DNA from: Fictibacillus enclensis
GTDB lineage: Bacteria > Bacillota > Bacilli > Bacillales > Fictibacillaceae
Reading direction: 5' to 3'
Length of the DNA stretch: 64,000 bases
Assembly (NCBI RefSeq): GCF_001457035.1
Contig: NZ_KQ758617.1
Span: 1,860,001 to 1,924,000, forward strand
Under the pieces are notes generated by a model. The model was not told where the DNA came from. It saw only the letters and a list, made by a program, of their open reading frames with translations, and made no database searches. Each line of letters begins with the position of its first letter. Within the stretch, counting starts at the first letter, position 1. Below, piece by piece: positions 10,197 through 18,594 of this stretch. A program made the translations under genes and the position numbers.

Positions 10197-10959
10197 ACGG
10201 TATTTTGAAGCCAATGAATGCACGGTGGAAGCAAGACATCCCAGTTATATGAAGATTCAGCTGACCGTGGAACTCGATAAGCTATTGATGAACCGACCGT
10301 TTTACTGGCATTACCTGGAGAAAACCGGGGGCGTTCCCAATCCACTGACCCTCACACTTGTAACGGGCCAGCAAACGCCTCCCGACGGCGGCGGAGAGTT
10401 TATCCATTTTGGTTCCCCCCGGCTCCATCAAATTTTTGCTTCCACCAAGAAACTGGGGTCTTTCATTCGGATGTATGAATCCATCACCCAGCATTCCGGG
10501 CAAAACATTGCTCTTCATCCGTGGCTGTGTGTGAATATGAAAACCTCTTATCAGTGCGACCGCAAAAAAGACCGTATTTCCTCCTATGGCATCCATCTCA
10601 TTACGGGACGCATGGTAGAGTCTTTTCATGAGAAGCTCTCAAAGCTTCCGCTGACCCGCAAGATTCCTGACTTCTGTTACACCCTTTCCCCCTTCATCCG
10701 GCCCATTAGCGGGTTAAAACGGATCGAATCTCTTGTGGAACAGGAAATCAAGCAGGATGACCACAGCTGGGCGGAAGATGCGAAGGCAAGATGGCGTGAA
10801 GACGAAGACCTTTTGGACCGCTTTTATGAAGATGAAGAGGAAAAGCCGGAGTACTACCATGTGGAAAAAGAAGCACTCCGTACCCAGTATGAGCCAATAA
10901 TCAGCGTGGATATCATAAACGGCGGATTGTTTTATTTGTCTGAGACAGCCCTGTCATAA
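10165..10959 (+). CDS. yqhG: Conserved protein of unknown function (YqhG family)
   Basis: 264 residues, the size of B. subtilis YqhG. No catalytic motif recognised. The C-terminal third is rich in acidic residues (DEDLLDRFYEDEEEK). It starts inside the end of yqhH in another frame, which suggests a stoichiometric partner of the helicase. The pairing of the two genes is conserved in Bacillus; the function is not established. Confidence 0.85.
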   Translation: MQQHEIHHFLERYFEANECTVEARHPSYMKIQLTVELDKLLMNRPFYWHYLEKTGGVPNPLTLTLVTGQQTPPDGGGEFIHFGSPRLHQIFASTKKLGSFIRMYESITQHSGQNIALHPWLCVNMKTSYQCDRKKDRISSYGIHLITGRMVESFHEKLSKLPLTRKIPDFCYTLSPFIRPISGLKRIESLVEQEIKQDDHSWAEDAKARWREDEDLLDRFYEDEEEKPEYYHVEKEALRTQYEPIISVDIINGGLFYLSETALS

Positions 10960-10970
10960 TCGTGGAAACC

Positions 10971-10997
10971 AAAAAGGAGGCTGCAATCAGCCCCCAA
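10971..10997 (-). terminator. Terminator overlapping the moaA stop codon
   Basis: Minus strand GGGGGCTG-ATTG-CAGCCTCC-TTTTT. The 5' arm contains the last two codons and stop of moaA. Confidence 0.7.
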
Positions 10998-12006
10998 TGT
11001 AAGACATCTCAATTTTCTTTCTTGTGGCCGCGCCCTTCCGGCGTTCGTCGGAGTAACGGTCAGTACGGTTTTTCCAAATTCGGGAAATAAGTGCATCCAG
11101 TTCTAGATCTGTTGCCCCTTCTCGAAGGGGTGTTTTTATGTCGGTTCCGTTCGAAGCAAATAGGCAGGTGTACACCTTGCCGTCAGCAGACAGCCTCGCT
11201 CTCGTGCAGGAGGAACAAAAGGAATCGCTGATCGATGAAATGATGCCAATCTCATTTTCTCCATCAGCAAACTGATAGCGGGAAGCAACCTCACCATAAT
11301 AGTTTTCCGGCACGGTTTGAAGAGGCAGTTCGCTTTGAACGTTCTTAAGAATTTCTTCCTTCGTCACGACTTCTTTCATGTTCCATCCGTTCGTTGTCCC
11401 TACATCCATAAATTCAATAAACCGAAGAATATAAGGAGTGGATTTAAAATACTTGGCCATAGGGAGAATTTCCTGTTCGTTCACTCCTTTTCGGACCATC
11501 ATGTTGACTTTCACTTGCAGGCCCGCTTCATGAGCAGCCCTCATACCTTCAAGCACCGGTTTCACCCCGATTCCCCTGCCGTTAATTCGGCCAAAAAGAT
11601 CGGAATCAAGAGAATCAAGGCTGACGGTCACTCGATCCATTCCGGCTTTCTTCAGGTCATGGGCGACACGAGGCAAAAGTACACCATTTGTTGTAAGAGC
11701 AAGATCTTCGAGCCCCTTGAGCTGGTTCAGTTCCCCAATGAGCTCCGGAAGGTTCTTTCTCATCAGCGGTTCACCGCCCGTGATTCTCAGCTTGGTCACA
11801 CCTGAAGCAACAAAACGCTCAGCAACCTTTATAATTTCATCAAAGCTTAAGAGCTCTGTCTTTTCCAAAAAAGGATAATCCTTGTCAAAAATTTCTTTCG
11901 GCATACAGTACGAACACCGAAAATTGCATTGGTCTGTTACTGAAATCCGCAAATCTTTCAGAGGCCGTTTCAGCCGGTCCAGCAATGTTTTTTCATTTCC
12001 CATCAT
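10987..12006 (-). CDS. moaA: GTP 3',8-cyclase (molybdenum cofactor biosynthesis)
   Basis: About 339 residues. MoaA is a radical-SAM enzyme that rearranges GTP into the precursor of cyclic pyranopterin. Seen: the N-terminal [4Fe-4S] motif CNFRCSYC, RITGGEPLMR, the second cluster region FCSSCTRARLSADGKVYTC and a C-terminal GG. The start is uncertain: a GTG at 12012 and ATGs at 12006 and 12003 all fit and the ribosome site is weak. No other moa gene is adjacent; mobA lies at 26 kb. Confidence 0.93.
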   Translation of the reverse strand: MMGNEKTLLDRLKRPLKDLRISVTDQCNFRCSYCMPKEIFDKDYPFLEKTELLSFDEIIKVAERFVASGVTKLRITGGEPLMRKNLPELIGELNQLKGLEDLALTTNGVLLPRVAHDLKKAGMDRVTVSLDSLDSDLFGRINGRGIGVKPVLEGMRAAHEAGLQVKVNMMVRKGVNEQEILPMAKYFKSTPYILRFIEFMDVGTTNGWNMKEVVTKEEILKNVQSELPLQTVPENYYGEVASRYQFADGENEIGIISSISDSFCSSCTRARLSADGKVYTCLFASNGTDIKTPLREGATDLELDALISRIWKNRTDRYSDERRKGAATRKKIEMSYIGG

Positions 12007-12089
12007 TACCACACTTCTTCATTTTTAGGTTAATTCAACCCTATCATATAATTTTAAAAATGAACAATGTTAGGATTGTGCAGGCAAGA

Positions 12090-12266
12090 CTACTTTTTGT
12101 TCTTTTTAAATACCATTCCAAGCGATAACGGAAGCATTCCAAAAAGCGAAACGAGAACTGGCTGTTTTCGCTCCGCTTTTTGCTCTTTCAAATACAGTTT
12201 TTCCTCTTGTGTCCGGCTCAGCCGTTTAACAAGAGACTCGATCAAAAATTTAAAATACGCGTTCAC
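12090..12266 (-). CDS. yqzE: YqzE-like small protein
   Basis: 58 residues from a GTG at 12266, basic, with the pattern KRLSRTQEEKLYLKEQKAER then a hydrophobic SLFGMLPLSLGMVFK stretch, as in YqzE proteins that follow comG operons. An upstream GTG (12278) in frame has no spaced ribosome site, whereas AAAAAAGG stands about 10 nt before 12266. It follows aroK by 17 nt and is likely the last gene of the comG transcript. Function unknown. Confidence 0.7.
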   Translation of the reverse strand: MNAYFKFLIESLVKRLSRTQEEKLYLKEQKAERKQPVLVSLFGMLPLSLGMVFKKNKK

Positions 12267-12283
12267 GGGAAACCACACCTTTT

Positions 12284-12811
12284 TTATCGTTTGTCCCCAG
12301 TGTATCCCATTTCAGAGCGCTTTAACCTTGCTGCAATGCGTTCGGCCGCTTCCTCTGGGTGGCATCCTCCGGTCTCGAGCGCCCAGTGGCAATCCCGGTA
12401 AATCGGAAGCCGCGATTCATATAGCTTTTGCATTTCCTTCTTTTTTTCCTGGTTAAACAGTGGACGGCTTGTGTCTTCTTTCAGCCGTTCAAAAATAGTT
12501 TCCAGGGAACAGCTCAAAAAAATGACAAATCCGTTCTCCATCATAAATTTCCGGTTTTCCGCGGAAACCGCAAGACCTCCGCCTGTCGTAATGACGGCAT
12601 CTTCCTTTGGCAGTTCAGCAAGAATGGCAGCTTCATAGCTTCGGAAAACTGCTTCACCATCTTCGGCGAAGATTTCGGCAACCGTCTTACCGTATGTTTC
12701 TTCAATCAAACGGTCCGTATCAATGACCGGCAAGTCCAGCTCTTCACCGAGCAGTGAGCCCACTGTCGTCTTGCCGGACCCCATGAATCCTGTTAAAAAT
12801 ATCGGCTTCAA
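12284..12811 (-). CDS. aroK: Shikimate kinase
   Basis: 175 residues; phosphorylates shikimate in the chorismate pathway. Walker A GFMGSGKTT at the N-terminus, DTDRLIEE, TTGGGLAV and RPLF lid motif are all present. The start is read as TTG at 12811, which overlaps the comGG stop as TTGA and has GGAGG 7 nt upstream. A GTG 18 nt earlier lacks a well placed ribosome site. In B. subtilis this gene lies elsewhere; here it is coupled to the competence operon. Confidence 0.93.
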   Translation of the reverse strand: MKPIFLTGFMGSGKTTVGSLLGEELDLPVIDTDRLIEETYGKTVAEIFAEDGEAVFRSYEAAILAELPKEDAVITTGGGLAVSAENRKFMMENGFVIFLSCSLETIFERLKEDTSRPLFNQEKKKEMQKLYESRLPIYRDCHWALETGGCHPEEAAERIAARLKRSEMGYTGDKR

Positions 12812-13182
12812 CTTGTACCCTCCACCCACTTGGTAATCGTTTTTGTCTCGCTATTATAATATATAATCACGCTTTTTGTCTGAAGGTTTTTCAAAATGGC
12901 CGATAATTTTAGCTCAATCACAGGAAGGCCTGTCCTGTTCATCTGACAGTCCACTACTCCTTCACGGAACTCAAACCGGCTTGCCGGTACATTGTCCTGC
13001 TTCAAAGTCAGGAGGAGTTCACTGCTTGTTTTCTCAATCATCTGATCGAGCTGAAAGCGGTGTTTCTGGTCCGCTAAAAATTGCTTTTCTCCCAAATACA
13101 TAAAGAGCTGATGAGCAGTCAGCATGGAAATGATCAGACAGAACACCAGCACCACCGGAAAAATATATCCTTTTTCATTCAT
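12808..13182 (-). CDS. comGG: Competence minor pseudopilin ComGG
   Basis: 124 residues. Short leader MNEKG followed by YIFPVVLVF and a hydrophobic helix, as in ComGG, which lacks the usual Glu5. It joins the competence pseudopilus that carries DNA through the wall. Its ATG overlaps the comGF stop by 4 nt (ATGA); its own stop overlaps aroK. Identity rests on position and the prepilin-like N-terminus. Confidence 0.82.
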   Translation of the reverse strand: MNEKGYIFPVVLVFCLIISMLTAHQLFMYLGEKQFLADQKHRFQLDQMIEKTSSELLLTLKQDNVPASRFEFREGVVDCQMNRTGLPVIELKLSAILKNLQTKSVIIYYNSETKTITKWVEGTS

Positions 13183-13619
13183 GGAGACAGCCCCGTCTTT
13201 CGGACAAAAACGCGCTTATACACATGGGAAGCAGTATCGATAATCACCAATGTAACAGCCGAATCTTTTATGGAAGGCCGGAATTGCTTGACGGAAAACA
13301 GCCACGTCTCATATCCTTGTCCATTGATTTGTTTGCGAATTCTGTTTTGATAATAAGAAAAGCTAATCTGCTGGCCGGATTCTGACGAAAGAAGCAACCG
13401 GTCAGCATTCGCTGTAACTTGATTGGCTTCCCGGATCAACGGGCCAATGGACATATAGAAAGATTCCAGCTCTTCTGCAGGAACCCTGTTCTCCATTGGA
13501 GGGGAAAGAACCTTTATTAAAAGGGGAGAAAGCAAGGCAAGCATCAGAAAAATAGCAAGAGCAATTACCGTTTCGATCAGGGTAAAGCCATTTGGTTGAC
13601 TCTTTTGATTACACCACAT
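13179..13619 (-). CDS. comGF: Competence minor pseudopilin ComGF
   Basis: 146 residues with a class 3 prepilin signal: basic leader ending NG, then FTLIETVIALAIFLMLAL. Processing by ComC prepilin peptidase after the glycine is expected. Overlaps comGE by 43 bp and comGG by 4 bp. Confidence 0.85.
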   Translation of the reverse strand: MWCNQKSQPNGFTLIETVIALAIFLMLALLSPLLIKVLSPPMENRVPAEELESFYMSIGPLIREANQVTANADRLLLSSESGQQISFSYYQNRIRKQINGQGYETWLFSVKQFRPSIKDSAVTLVIIDTASHVYKRVFVRKTGLSP

Positions 13620-13906
13620 TCACTGTACATCCTTTTATTTTTACCGGTAAATGCAATACAAGGCGCTCCTTCCCGGAAATCCCATTTGAATTCCCCTGTT
13701 TCTCCTGCCACTGCCCCTTCTTCCACCTCACTTCCATCACTGAGCTTATTGGCCAGAAGTTCTAACGCTTCCCTTTGCTGCTGAAGGGTGAAGCGTTCAT
13801 GATAAATCCGGTAAAGCACGGGAGCAGCGGCCCCGATCACGATCGAAAGCACACTCAAGGCAAGCATTGTTTCCAAGAGATAAAAGCCATTACAATCTCT
13901 CCACAT
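13577..13906 (-). CDS. comGE: Competence minor pseudopilin ComGE
   Basis: 109 residues; leader ends in CNG and is followed by FYLLETMLALSVLSIV, a type IV pilin helix with Glu5. AAAGGGG stands before the ATG at 13906. Overlaps comGD by 17 bp. Confidence 0.83.
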   Translation of the reverse strand: MWRDCNGFYLLETMLALSVLSIVIGAAAPVLYRIYHERFTLQQQREALELLANKLSDGSEVEEGAVAGETGEFKWDFREGAPCIAFTGKNKRMYSECGVIKRVNQMALP

Positions 13907-14333
13907 AAAACCGCCCCTTTCCCAGCAAAAACACTAGTCGGTATTTCCCGGCATCCGTTTTAATCAGCAATGTGCCCGATGAACTGATGTTTCCGTTTTT
14001 CGTGTACGTAATTTTCATCGTCATGGTGGAAGATTCCACATCAACCTGATCCGCATATATGATCTCTTTGAATACACTGCTCGTCCCGCTGCCAACCACA
14101 TAACGATGCTGATCAGGGTAAATATGCAAGAAAACAACCTTTTGCTGCACCACAGCTTGGCGCTGTGTAAAGTACAGATCTCTTTTCAACTGTTCCAGGA
14201 AAAAGTGCACCTCCCTGCTTTTGTAGTAGCTTTGCAATGAAACTGCGGTTACTCCAAGCAAAATTCCACCGATCGATAATACGATCAACAGTTCAACCAA
14301 GGAGTATCCGTTTACTTCAGTTGCCCGCTTCAA
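13890..14333 (-). CDS. comGD: Competence minor pseudopilin ComGD
   Basis: 147 residues; leader to VNG, then YSLVELLIVLSIGGILL with Glu5. A typical GspH-like minor pseudopilin. Overlaps comGC by 17 bp, so the pilin genes are tightly packed for coupled translation. Confidence 0.86.
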   Translation of the reverse strand: MKRATEVNGYSLVELLIVLSIGGILLGVTAVSLQSYYKSREVHFFLEQLKRDLYFTQRQAVVQQKVVFLHIYPDQHRYVVGSGTSSVFKEIIYADQVDVESSTMTMKITYTKNGNISSSGTLLIKTDAGKYRLVFLLGKGRFYVERL

Positions 14334-14622
14334 CCACTACTCCGTTTTGAAGTTCCAATGCTTTGCCGCTTGGACACTTTACTGTATCTACATAATCTTC
14401 TGTTACCAGTGTGCTAAGGTCAGTCAGTTTGGTCCCTTTTTCCGCTTCATATGCGCCAACCTGCCCCTGAACAAGATCAATCGTCGCCTTGCAGCCAATA
14501 TCCTTTGCAACACCCAGATTCTTTGCCATGCTCGGTAAGGCGATCAAAAGGAGTACAGAAATAATGAGGAGCACAATCATCATTTCGATCAGGGTGAAAC
14601 CATCTTCGCTTAATTCTTTCAT
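14317..14622 (-). CDS. comGC: Major competence pseudopilin ComGC
   Basis: 101 residues. Prepilin cleavage site EDG/FTLIEMMIVLLIISVLLL, the best match in the operon. Two cysteines (in IGCKAT and VKCPSG) correspond to the intramolecular disulfide of ComGC. Main building block of the DNA-uptake pseudopilus. AGAGGTGG precedes the ATG; 13 nt separate it from comGB. Confidence 0.93.
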   Translation of the reverse strand: MKELSEDGFTLIEMMIVLLIISVLLLIALPSMAKNLGVAKDIGCKATIDLVQGQVGAYEAEKGTKLTDLSTLVTEDYVDTVKCPSGKALELQNGVVVEAGN

Positions 14623-14635
14623 TAACCCACCTCTT

Positions 14636-15676
14636 TTATTGAATGGAATCCATCATGTTAAACATCGGGAGCAGCATCGACACAAACATAACCAGAATGG
14701 TGCTGCCGATAAAAAGGAACAATACCGGCTGCACGATGACAATGTACCTGGACAATTTTTCTTCTGCATAACTCATCAGCATTTCACTATAGTCTATCAA
14801 CTCTTTGCCGAGCAGCCCCGACGTGTGACCATGCGCAATAATGACAGAGAGTTCCGGAACAAAATAACGTCGCTGTGCAACAATGTCCTCAAACTTTAAA
14901 CCGTTCAGCAGATCCTGCTTCATCTTAGCGGCCTCATACCGAAAAAAACGCATGTATTGATTATCTTCAAGGATGACGAGCGCATCATTGATCGCCAGCC
15001 CGCCTTTCAAAAGACTTCCAATCTGTACGGAAAACTGATGGGTGATCCATACAGCAAGAAGTTTATTAAACAGCGGAATACGGAGAAGAAAGCGGATTTG
15101 TCTCGATGGGTGCATATTTTTTGATATAAAAAAATAAACCGTACCAGTTGCTGCAGCTCCTGCTAACATCCATCCCAAAAAGAATGGAAGCTTTTTTAAT
15201 AAATTGATCATGAAGGTTGTAAACCAGGGGAAATCAATGTTCAATGAGGAATACAGAGCGAGAAAATGAGGAATAAGCAGGCGGAACATAATGAAACAAA
15301 CGGATAGAACAATAAAAAACAGAAATACAGGATAGCGCACAGCCTTTAAAAACCGTTCTTTTATCTCTTCTTTTTTTCTGAGCATCTTGCCGCCTTCCAT
15401 TACACTAAAACACAAATCACCATGCTTTTCGGATAGCTCCAAAAACCCTAAAACTTCACTTGAAAACTTTTCTGAAGCCAGTGCTTCATGAAGAGAATAT
15501 CCTTTAACAAGAGAATCATACACCCGGTACAATCCCTTTTTCATCCACTGATGTTGATGAAGTTTGAGAATGCTGATCGCCTTGGGAAGTGTGTAGCCCT
15601 GTTCGAGCAGCCGGCCCAGACGGAGCAAGAAATCTCCCTGCTGCTTTTTGGTCCAACTTCTTTCCCTTTTTCTCAT
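14636..15676 (-). CDS. comGB: Competence type IV pilus platform protein ComGB
   Basis: 346 residues from the ATG at 15676, with GGGAG 7 nt upstream; the frame is open further back but the ATGA overlap with the comGA stop and family size fix this start. GspF family: two related halves with membrane helices around residues 130-150, 175-200 and 315-340. Inner-membrane platform for pseudopilus assembly driven by ComGA. Confidence 0.9.
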   Translation of the reverse strand: MRKRERSWTKKQQGDFLLRLGRLLEQGYTLPKAISILKLHQHQWMKKGLYRVYDSLVKGYSLHEALASEKFSSEVLGFLELSEKHGDLCFSVMEGGKMLRKKEEIKERFLKAVRYPVFLFFIVLSVCFIMFRLLIPHFLALYSSLNIDFPWFTTFMINLLKKLPFFLGWMLAGAAATGTVYFFISKNMHPSRQIRFLLRIPLFNKLLAVWITHQFSVQIGSLLKGGLAINDALVILEDNQYMRFFRYEAAKMKQDLLNGLKFEDIVAQRRYFVPELSVIIAHGHTSGLLGKELIDYSEMLMSYAEEKLSRYIVIVQPVLFLFIGSTILVMFVSMLLPMFNMMDSIQ

Positions 15677-16734
15677 CGGTCCACTCCCCACCTGTGAAGA
15701 GTGTTCATCGGCAGAAATCCAAGCGCCATTCCCTGTTTCATAAAATAATTCAGTGTTCGTAAACCATCCGGCCGGTCCGAGTTGCCCCGGATCCATTCCA
15801 TCCCTTTTTCCAGCCCGGATTCTGACAATAATTCATATAACCCCATTCGTTTGTCATGTCTTCGCATAAAGCAATATGGTTCACAGCGGGTTCCGCAATA
15901 CGGACAGGTTAGCGAAAGCAGCCGCTGGGAAACAATGCCAAGCAATGTTTGCTCAATTTCCTGAACCGAAAGCCCAAATTCGACCAACCGGTACAGGCAG
16001 CCGAGTGCATCTTCCGCATGCACGGTAGACAAGACCAGATGCCCGGTCATTCCCGCCCGGATGACCAGCTTCGCTGTTGCTTCGTCCCGGATTTCTCCGA
16101 TCATGATCACATCCGGATCATGGCGAAGCAGTGATTTAAATCCTTCACCGTAAGTGATCCCTGCTTTTTCATTGACTTCCATTTGCAAAAACAGATCCAT
16201 TTTCTTTTCTACCGGATCTTCAAGCGTCAAAATATTTATGGTGTCCTTGGTTTGAAGGTATTGAAGAAGAGAATACATAATTGTAGTTTTGCCCGAGCCG
16301 GTCGGCCCAGAAAAGAGGATAAGTCCGCTTGAGCGGTTGAGTAATGAATGAAGGCCTTTCAGGGAGTGAGGAAAAAGAGCAAGCGATTCGAAATGGGCTG
16401 GTCCACTTTGGGGGAGCAACCGGATCACTAGACTTTCATGGAAAGCCGTTGGCAGCGTGGAGAGCCGGAGATGAAGCAATGTTCCGTTCAGATCAAGGTC
16501 CATCGAGCCGTCCTGGGGCCTGCGCTTTTCTCCAATGTCCATTCCGGCCTTAAATTTAAAATGGGAAACGAGCCGCTCGAAAAACACGTACGGGACTTTT
16601 TCAATCGGGTGCAGCTGACCGTCCACCCGAAGCTGGATCATCCCTTGATTGCGCAGGGGTACAAAATGGATATCGGAGGCATTGGTTCTGGAGGCTAGCT
16701 GAAGCAATTCTTTGCTTTTTGATTCAATTGGCAA
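15673..16734 (-). CDS. comGA: Competence pilus assembly ATPase ComGA
   Basis: 353 residues. GspE/PilB-type ATPase: ASDIHFVP N-domain, Walker A FSGPTGSGKTT, Asp box LTLEDPVE, Walker B DVIMIGEIRD, His box GHLVLSTVHAEDA, and a Cys pair CPYCGTRC. The start is taken as TTG at 16734 because AAGAAGGTGA precedes it by about 7 nt and this gives the usual length. First gene of the comG operon. Confidence 0.92.
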   Translation of the reverse strand: MPIESKSKELLQLASRTNASDIHFVPLRNQGMIQLRVDGQLHPIEKVPYVFFERLVSHFKFKAGMDIGEKRRPQDGSMDLDLNGTLLHLRLSTLPTAFHESLVIRLLPQSGPAHFESLALFPHSLKGLHSLLNRSSGLILFSGPTGSGKTTIMYSLLQYLQTKDTINILTLEDPVEKKMDLFLQMEVNEKAGITYGEGFKSLLRHDPDVIMIGEIRDEATAKLVIRAGMTGHLVLSTVHAEDALGCLYRLVEFGLSVQEIEQTLLGIVSQRLLSLTCPYCGTRCEPYCFMRRHDKRMGLYELLSESGLEKGMEWIRGNSDRPDGLRTLNYFMKQGMALGFLPMNTLHRWGVDR

Positions 16735-16776
16735 TGAACTATCACCTTCTTTCTGTGGTTTCTGATTCAATTCGAC

Positions 16777-16812
16777 AGTATACGAGCATTCCCTTTTAAA
16801 AAATCATCTTTT
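16777..16812 (-). promoter_or_regulatory. ComK box and promoter of the comG operon
   Basis: AAAA-N5-TTTT (16800-16812), the ComK AT-box half, lies upstream of a -10-like TATACT (16782-16777). The -35 is poor, as expected for a ComK-dependent promoter. A clear second AT-box was not found. Confidence 0.5.
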
Positions 16813-16857
16813 TTTGTATATTTCGTTCGACACGAGCCATACTAGAAGTAGTGCCGA

Positions 16858-16932
16858 TGGGCTATAGCCAAGTGGTAAGGCAACGGACTTTGACTCCGTC
16901 ACTCGTTGGTTCGAATCCAGCTAGCCCAGCCA
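16858..16932 (+). tRNA. tRNA-Gln (TTG)
   Basis: Cloverleaf with 7-bp acceptor TGGGCTA/TAGCCCA, anticodon loop CTTTGAC (anticodon TTG), T-loop TTCGAAT and encoded CCA. It stands alone between comGA and yqgY on the opposite strand to comG. Confidence 0.97.
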
Positions 16933-16941
16933 TCTTTTGTC

Positions 16942-16976
16942 AAAGAACACCCTACTTTGTGTTCTTTTTTTGTTTT
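16942..16976 (+). terminator. Terminator of tRNA-Gln
   Basis: AAGAACAC-loop-GTGTTCTT followed by a T tract, 10 nt after the tRNA. Confidence 0.85.
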
Positions 16977-16998
16977 TCCAAATCCAGTTAGATTGGCA

Positions 16999-17028
16999 TT
17001 TACAATTGTGTAAAAATTCATATATAAT
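16999..17028 (+). promoter_or_regulatory. Promoter of the DUF2626 gene
   Basis: TTTACA (16999-17004), 18 bp, TATAAT (17023-17028). Confidence 0.7.
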
Positions 17029-17064
17029 ACAGTTGAGTTCTTCGGTGAAAAGGGAGGGATACAT

Positions 17065-17307
17065 ATGGCAAGAATGTACAAGGTTTTGGGCTTTTGGACT
17101 GGAATTATTGCAGTAATGGCCTATCTTGGAGATCTGACTGACATGTCTCTATTATTTTTGGGCCAAACCATTTTATTTGTTTCATTAAGTTACCTGAATT
17201 TATCTGAGCGTATGTATATTTATATTTTTGGCGCTTATTTAACAGTCTTTTTTGTCGGCTTTACATACTGGACAACATTCATGATGACTCCCGGTGGCGG
17301 TCACTAA
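17065..17307 (+). CDS. yqgY: DUF2626 membrane protein (YqgY family)
   Basis: 80 residues with two to three transmembrane helices and the conserved stretch YLNLSERMYIYIFGAYL, ending in MTPGGGH. The family is confined to Bacillales and has no known function. GGGAGGG lies 7 nt before the ATG. Confidence 0.85.
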   Translation: MARMYKVLGFWTGIIAVMAYLGDLTDMSLLFLGQTILFVSLSYLNLSERMYIYIFGAYLTVFFVGFTYWTTFMMTPGGGH

Positions 17308-17492
17308 AGAAAAGCGTAAGCGGCCTGTTAAAGTCCGACAAGCGCTGGAGGTCTTACACAACAACACGCTTTTTGTGTTGTGGAGCAAGAGTGAAGCGAC
17401 CGATGACGAAATGGTATTCAATTTCGTCTTTCGAGGACTTATGCTGAAAACGAGTTTTCAGCCCTGGACGCTGAAGCTGGACATTACTTCTA
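17308..17492. repeat. Structured ~180-bp intergenic element with three hairpins
   Basis: Non-coding sequence between yqgY and its terminator. It begins AAAAGCGTAAGCGG and ends GAAGCTGGACATT. It contains three hairpins: ACAACAC/GTGTTGT (17361-17381), GACGAAAT/ATTTCGTC (17405-17428) and GCTGAAAAC/GTTTTCAGC with a 2-nt loop (17443-17462). No second copy was found in this window. The shape suggests a dispersed structured repeat of the kind described as bcr elements in Bacillus, or a 3' RNA of yqgY. Confidence 0.55.
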
Positions 17493-17495
17493 CGA

Positions 17496-17532
17496 AAAAA
17501 AGAAAACGGTTGCTTAAAAGCAGCCGTCTTTT
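17496..17532. terminator. Bidirectional terminator between yqgY and the methyltransferase gene
   Basis: AAAACGGTTGCTT/AAGCAGCCGTCTTTT stem with A and T runs on either side; the end of the minus-strand gene at 17514 reads into it. Confidence 0.8.
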
Positions 17533-18593
17533 TTTTGGATCAATATTTGAAAATACCGGCTGATGCTGTGGTCCATGATCAACGAGCGGATCGCACGGTT
17601 TTTTTTATGTTCAGAAGAAAAAGGATCCCTGCTTACGTTTTCAGCCAGGTGATCCAGTATCCCGTTTTTCAGCAAAAATTCCTGCTGCGATTGGAAGCCG
17701 GATGTTGGACATCCATAATCTTCCCCCACTTTTCTGATGCAATCCCAGTGAACATGGGAGGTCAGATCCATCTCTCCAGGATAAGACAGCGGATTTGGAA
17801 TGAGCTGGTGGCGGTAATAGCCCCGCAAGCTTCCTTCACTAATCTCCGGCTGCCGCCATTCCTCTTCTGAATAACCATAATCAACAAAAACCACATATCC
17901 GCGCCCTATCCATTCATACAGCTTACCGAGCCAGCTGGTCATAGCAAGCGGAATTTCCATCGTTTGTCCGGGTTCCAGTTCTCCATGGTATTCCTCGATC
18001 CACTTCCTAAGTTGATCATCCGCACGGACAGCAACATCGATAAGATCCCCAGTTTCGTTCAGAGACACCTGAATTTCTTTCAAACCGCTTGATGTTTGCC
18101 TGACCACATGAACTGGCATGGCATCGAGCAGCTCATTTCCAAAAACAATGCCATGAAAAAAGGGACACAAGGACTGAAATTCCTCAAGAGTTGAATAGTG
18201 CGACCAAGAATGATTTTCGAGCTTCCTGCCGATTTGTTCCGCATGATACGGGCTCGATTCGATCACCACATACTCCAGTGCCGGGTATCCTTTCGCTTGC
18301 CATTCGTCAAGAACGCTTCTGGCAAAGGAGCCGTCTCCTGCCCCGATTTCGCATAGGACATATGAAGATAATCCGAGCTCCCTGAACATGAAATAAAAAA
18401 CATCGGCCCAAACGGCGCCATACACCGCGGAAGCTGAGCTGCTCGTATAAAAATCCCCGTTCCGGCCAATTTTTGTTTTATTCTTTTGATAGTAACCATG
18501 TTCCGGATGATACAGAGCCATTTCCATGAATTCCGCATAAGTGATGGAGCCGCCTGGGGCATTTTTTATGCGTTCCCGGATGACGGAGAGCAT
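17514..18593 (-). CDS. SAM-dependent methyltransferase, MidA/NDUFAF7 (COG1565) family
   Basis: 359 residues. Seen: GGSITYAEFMEMALYHPEHGYY at the N-terminus, the SAM-binding LCEIGAGDGSFA, VFGNELLDAMPVHVV and VDYGY. Mitochondrial relatives methylate an arginine in complex I subunit NDUFS2; the bacterial substrate is unknown. It starts 1 nt after the stop of yqgX, so both are one unit. Its 3' end overlaps the shared terminator. Confidence 0.88.
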   Translation of the reverse strand: MLSVIRERIKNAPGGSITYAEFMEMALYHPEHGYYQKNKTKIGRNGDFYTSSSASAVYGAVWADVFYFMFRELGLSSYVLCEIGAGDGSFARSVLDEWQAKGYPALEYVVIESSPYHAEQIGRKLENHSWSHYSTLEEFQSLCPFFHGIVFGNELLDAMPVHVVRQTSSGLKEIQVSLNETGDLIDVAVRADDQLRKWIEEYHGELEPGQTMEIPLAMTSWLGKLYEWIGRGYVVFVDYGYSEEEWRQPEISEGSLRGYYRHQLIPNPLSYPGEMDLTSHVHWDCIRKVGEDYGCPTSGFQSQQEFLLKNGILDHLAENVSRDPFSSEHKKNRAIRSLIMDHSISRYFQILIQKKDGCF

Positions 18594-18594
18594 A

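Noticed and set aside
16813-16850. Second ComK AT-box upstream of comGA
   Set aside because: The A-rich half is present but no TTTT stands at the required spacing.
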